Shown: piece after piece, positions 62,290 to 64,000 of the stretch
Position numbering within the stretch: position 1 is the stretch's first letter
Layout of the letters: each line of letters starts with the position of its first letter
Program-made: the position numbers and the translations under genes
Source of the DNA: Paenibacillus sp. 1_12
GTDB lineage: Bacteria > Bacillota > Bacilli > Paenibacillales > NBRC-103111
Direction of reading: 5' to 3'
DNA: 64,000 bases
NCBI RefSeq assembly: GCF_900114475.1
Contig: NZ_FOTE01000008.1
Span: forward strand, 1 to 64,000
Notes under the pieces: generated by a model
What the model saw: the letters and a program-made list of their open reading frames with translations, nothing else
Told to the model about the DNA's origin: nothing
Databases searched by the model: none

Positions 62290-63090
62290 TTGCTGCTCGT
62301 TTTATTTAAGAAATTTCTTGGAAAACGTCAATCTCCCCACCCGGATTCTGCGGAACCACAACCGCCTGAACGATTGGTGATTCGAATTCAAGAGGGTGAT
62401 TTGCGGCTGAGAAACCAGTTCATAACAGACTATCAGCCGTATGTAGCAAAAGTAACAAGTCGTTTTTGCAAGCGTTATGTAGATCCTGCTAGAGATGATG
62501 AATTTAGTATTGCTTTAGGTGCTTTTAATGAGGCTATCAATCAGTTTTCAACGGAGTCCGGGCGTTCATTTCTCGGATTTTCCGAGCAGGTTATTCGCCG
62601 GCGCCTGATCGATTATGTGCGTAAGGAGCAGCGTTTTTCACAGCAGCTACCGTACAGCACTTTTGATGTGGAGGATGAAGAGGATAATATCATCAATCCC
62701 GTAGAAATCCATCAGGCGATGGAGCAGTATGAAAAACAAAAAGGCATGGAGGAGCGGGCCAGCGAAATTATGGATTTGAATCGGTGTTTAGCTGATTTTG
62801 GCGTTCGGTTTTCGGATTTGGTTGATGCATCTCCGAAACATGATGATTCTAGACAAGCTTTGTTTGCTATTGGCAAGCAGTTGTCTGAAAACGCGGAATT
62901 TATGGGGGCTATGCTCACCAAGCGAGTACTGCCCATCAAGGAATTAATGGCTGTAGTCACTGTCTCGCGCAAGACACTGGAGAGAAACCGTAAGTTTATT
63001 ATTGCTGTAGCCTTAATTTACAATGGGCCTTATCCATACCTCCGTGATTATTTGCATATCAAAGAGGAATCTAGCAAAGGGGGAGAGTAG
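62290..63090 (+). CDS. sigI: RNA polymerase sigma factor SigI
   Basis: Alternative sigma-70-family factor used for heat or polysaccharide response in Bacillota. The 266 residues include the region-2-like core IQEGDLRLRNQFITDYQPYV, EFSIALGAFNEAINQFSTES, FSEQVIRRRLIDYVRKEQRF, and the SigI-specific C-terminal domain with KHDDSRQALFAIGKQL and VSRKTLERNRKFIIAVALI. The start is the TTG at 62290 with GAGGTGG 6 bases upstream; the frame extends to 62200 but covers the putative SigI promoter. rsgI starts 1 bp after the stop, so the two are co-transcribed. Confidence 0.92.
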   Translation: MLLVLFKKFLGKRQSPHPDSAEPQPPERLVIRIQEGDLRLRNQFITDYQPYVAKVTSRFCKRYVDPARDDEFSIALGAFNEAINQFSTESGRSFLGFSEQVIRRRLIDYVRKEQRFSQQLPYSTFDVEDEEDNIINPVEIHQAMEQYEKQKGMEERASEIMDLNRCLADFGVRFSDLVDASPKHDDSRQALFAIGKQLSENAEFMGAMLTKRVLPIKELMAVVTVSRKTLERNRKFIIAVALIYNGPYPYLRDYLHIKEESSKGGE

Positions 63091-63091
63091 C

Positions 63092-64000
63092 ATGAATAAA
63101 GGCATCGTCATGGAGCTGACGGACAAATACATTATTGTGATGCGTGAAGACGGCAGATTCGATAAAATCTCGCGTCAACAGCATTCTTGCCAACTTGGTG
63201 AAGAGATTATATATGCTGACACCAGACTCAAATGGGCAAGTCCGTCTATAGCCGGCCGCTCAGCAGTAGTAGCGGCAGTTGTTTTTTGCCTGGTGGTTAT
63301 GGCCAGCTTCGCAGGTAAAATTGGCAGCTCCGAGGTCGTTGCTTACGTATCGCTCGACATCAATCCCTCTATCGAAATGGGCATCGATGAAAAGGAACAG
63401 GTGCTCGAGCTTCGCGGCTTAAATCATGATGGGGCGGAACTGATCGAAGCGATGAATTTTAAGGGGAAGACACTAGAGAGCGTTACAGCATCGCTTTTGA
63501 ACAAAGCAGAGGAGAAATCTTTAGCCAAGGGTGAAGGCGATATCGTCATCGCAAGCACGGTCGTTCTGGACAAAAGCAGCGTAGATGACACGAAAATTGC
63601 TGAAAGGCTTCGTCAGCAGGTAACTGATCACATTAAGCAAACACATCCTGATCAAGTCAGTGCTTATCAGGTTGAAGCGTTTGCGGCGCCTCAAGAAGTT
63701 CGCGAGGAAGCGAATAAGAGCGGGGTTTCGATGGGGAAATACTCAGTTTATCTGAATGCCAAAAACAATGGTGTCGCCGTTACGGTCGATGATTTAAAGA
63801 AAGAATCGATTCATCAGATCGTCAAGAATAACGCAAAGGATGATGTGGATAATAAATCCGCCGTCATTCAGCCTAACCGGGTGCCGACCAAGGAATCGAT
63901 GAAGAAGCTGATGGAAGAAGAGAAGTCGGGAGAATTGGATAAGAAGCTGGACGATAAAAAGAAAGAGCAGCTAGCCAAAAATAACGACAAAAATAATAGC
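63092..64000 (+). CDS. rsgI: Anti-sigma-I factor RsgI, 3' end cut by window
   Basis: Membrane anti-sigma factor holding SigI at the membrane. The first 303 residues are visible and no stop is reached. Residues 1-~50 are the RsgI N-terminal domain (KGIVMELTDKYIIVMREDGR), which binds SigI. One membrane span follows (~56-76). Then comes the periplasmic domain with VSLDINPSIEMGID (Asn91-Pro92), the conserved site where RsgI proteins are reported to be cut by autoproteolysis. From ~260 the chain becomes Lys/Asp/Asn-rich and disordered. In clostridia RsgI carries sugar-binding modules at its C-terminus; here that part lies beyond the window. GGGGGAG precedes the ATG. Confidence 0.93.
   Translation, partial: MNKGIVMELTDKYIIVMREDGRFDKISRQQHSCQLGEEIIYADTRLKWASPSIAGRSAVVAAVVFCLVVMASFAGKIGSSEVVAYVSLDINPSIEMGIDEKEQVLELRGLNHDGAELIEAMNFKGKTLESVTASLLNKAEEKSLAKGEGDIVIASTVVLDKSSVDDTKIAERLRQQVTDHIKQTHPDQVSAYQVEAFAAPQEVREEANKSGVSMGKYSVYLNAKNNGVAVTVDDLKKESIHQIVKNNAKDDVDNKSAVIQPNRVPTKESMKKLMEEEKSGELDKKLDDKKKEQLAKNNDKNNS

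Overview
The window looks like a chromosomal segment of a low-to-moderate GC, endospore-forming Bacillota, most likely Paenibacillus or a close relative. The reasons are strong AGGAGG-type ribosome binding sites; B. subtilis-type genes (ytqA, mnmM/ytqB, yigZ/yvyE-like, yfkK-like, SigI/RsgI); infC with an ATT start behind an L20 leader; a T-box before ilvB; YesM/YesN-type sensor pairs; a secreted CAP protein with a copper-amine-oxidase-like stalk domain; a WGxxGxxG-tail protein; and a YjcZ-type micro-protein. No rRNA, tRNA or CRISPR array was seen. One partial IS3-family element sits at the left edge.

Layout. 0-0.4 kb: right end of an IS3-family element. 0.4-24.7 kb: housekeeping and small accessory genes: a GGDEF protein, transketolase, PpnP, a dehydrogenase fused to a PilZ domain, Pgi, a YigZ-like protein, a TetR regulator, an RluA enzyme, radical SAM enzymes, ManA, MnmM, a cytochrome c lipoprotein, TrmB, a lipid glycosyltransferase, a PAP2 phosphatase, a BcsA-like glycosyltransferase and infC-rpmI-rplT. 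24.9-31.8 kb: a tight six-gene polysaccharide operon (manC, a coiled-coil protein, an MshEN-glycosyltransferase, a GT-C-like membrane protein, gtrB, gtrA). 31.8-37.4 kb: ilvB-ilvN-ilvC-leuA behind a leucine-type T-box. 37.5-55.2 kb: accessory genes that separate leuA from leuB: a CAP/stalk exoprotein, a sugar-binding lipoprotein with a YesM/YesN-type two-component pair, a five-gene peptide-class ABC transporter, an alpha/beta hydrolase, a cytoplasmic family PL2 pectate lyase and two PF00756-type esterases. 55.4-64 kb: leuB, a PerR-box peroxiredoxin, gcvH, a BadF-type kinase, a GH15 enzyme with a cre site, small proteins, and sigI-rsgI (rsgI cut by the window end).

How the parts fit. Three separate genes carry cyclic-di-GMP modules: a GGDEF synthase (430-1542), a beta-hydroxyacid dehydrogenase fused to a complete PilZ domain (4459-5721), and a family 2 glycosyltransferase preceded by four tandem 24-residue MshEN motifs (26516-28873). 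The last lies in the mannose-nucleotide/EPS operon, so c-di-GMP control of an exopolysaccharide is the best candidate for a little-described system here. The second coherent system is pectin-oligosaccharide use. A binding protein, kinase and regulator (perhaps a three-component sensor) share a 22-nt promoter element with the transporter operon, and the PL2 lyase has the family's metal and catalytic residues at exactly the expected spacing. Regulatory sites readable by eye include a perfect 7-1-7 Fur box before pgi, a perfect PerR box before the peroxiredoxin, two near-consensus cre sites, a SigI-type promoter before sigI, and a dispersed hairpin repeat that ends in the ribosome binding site of several genes.
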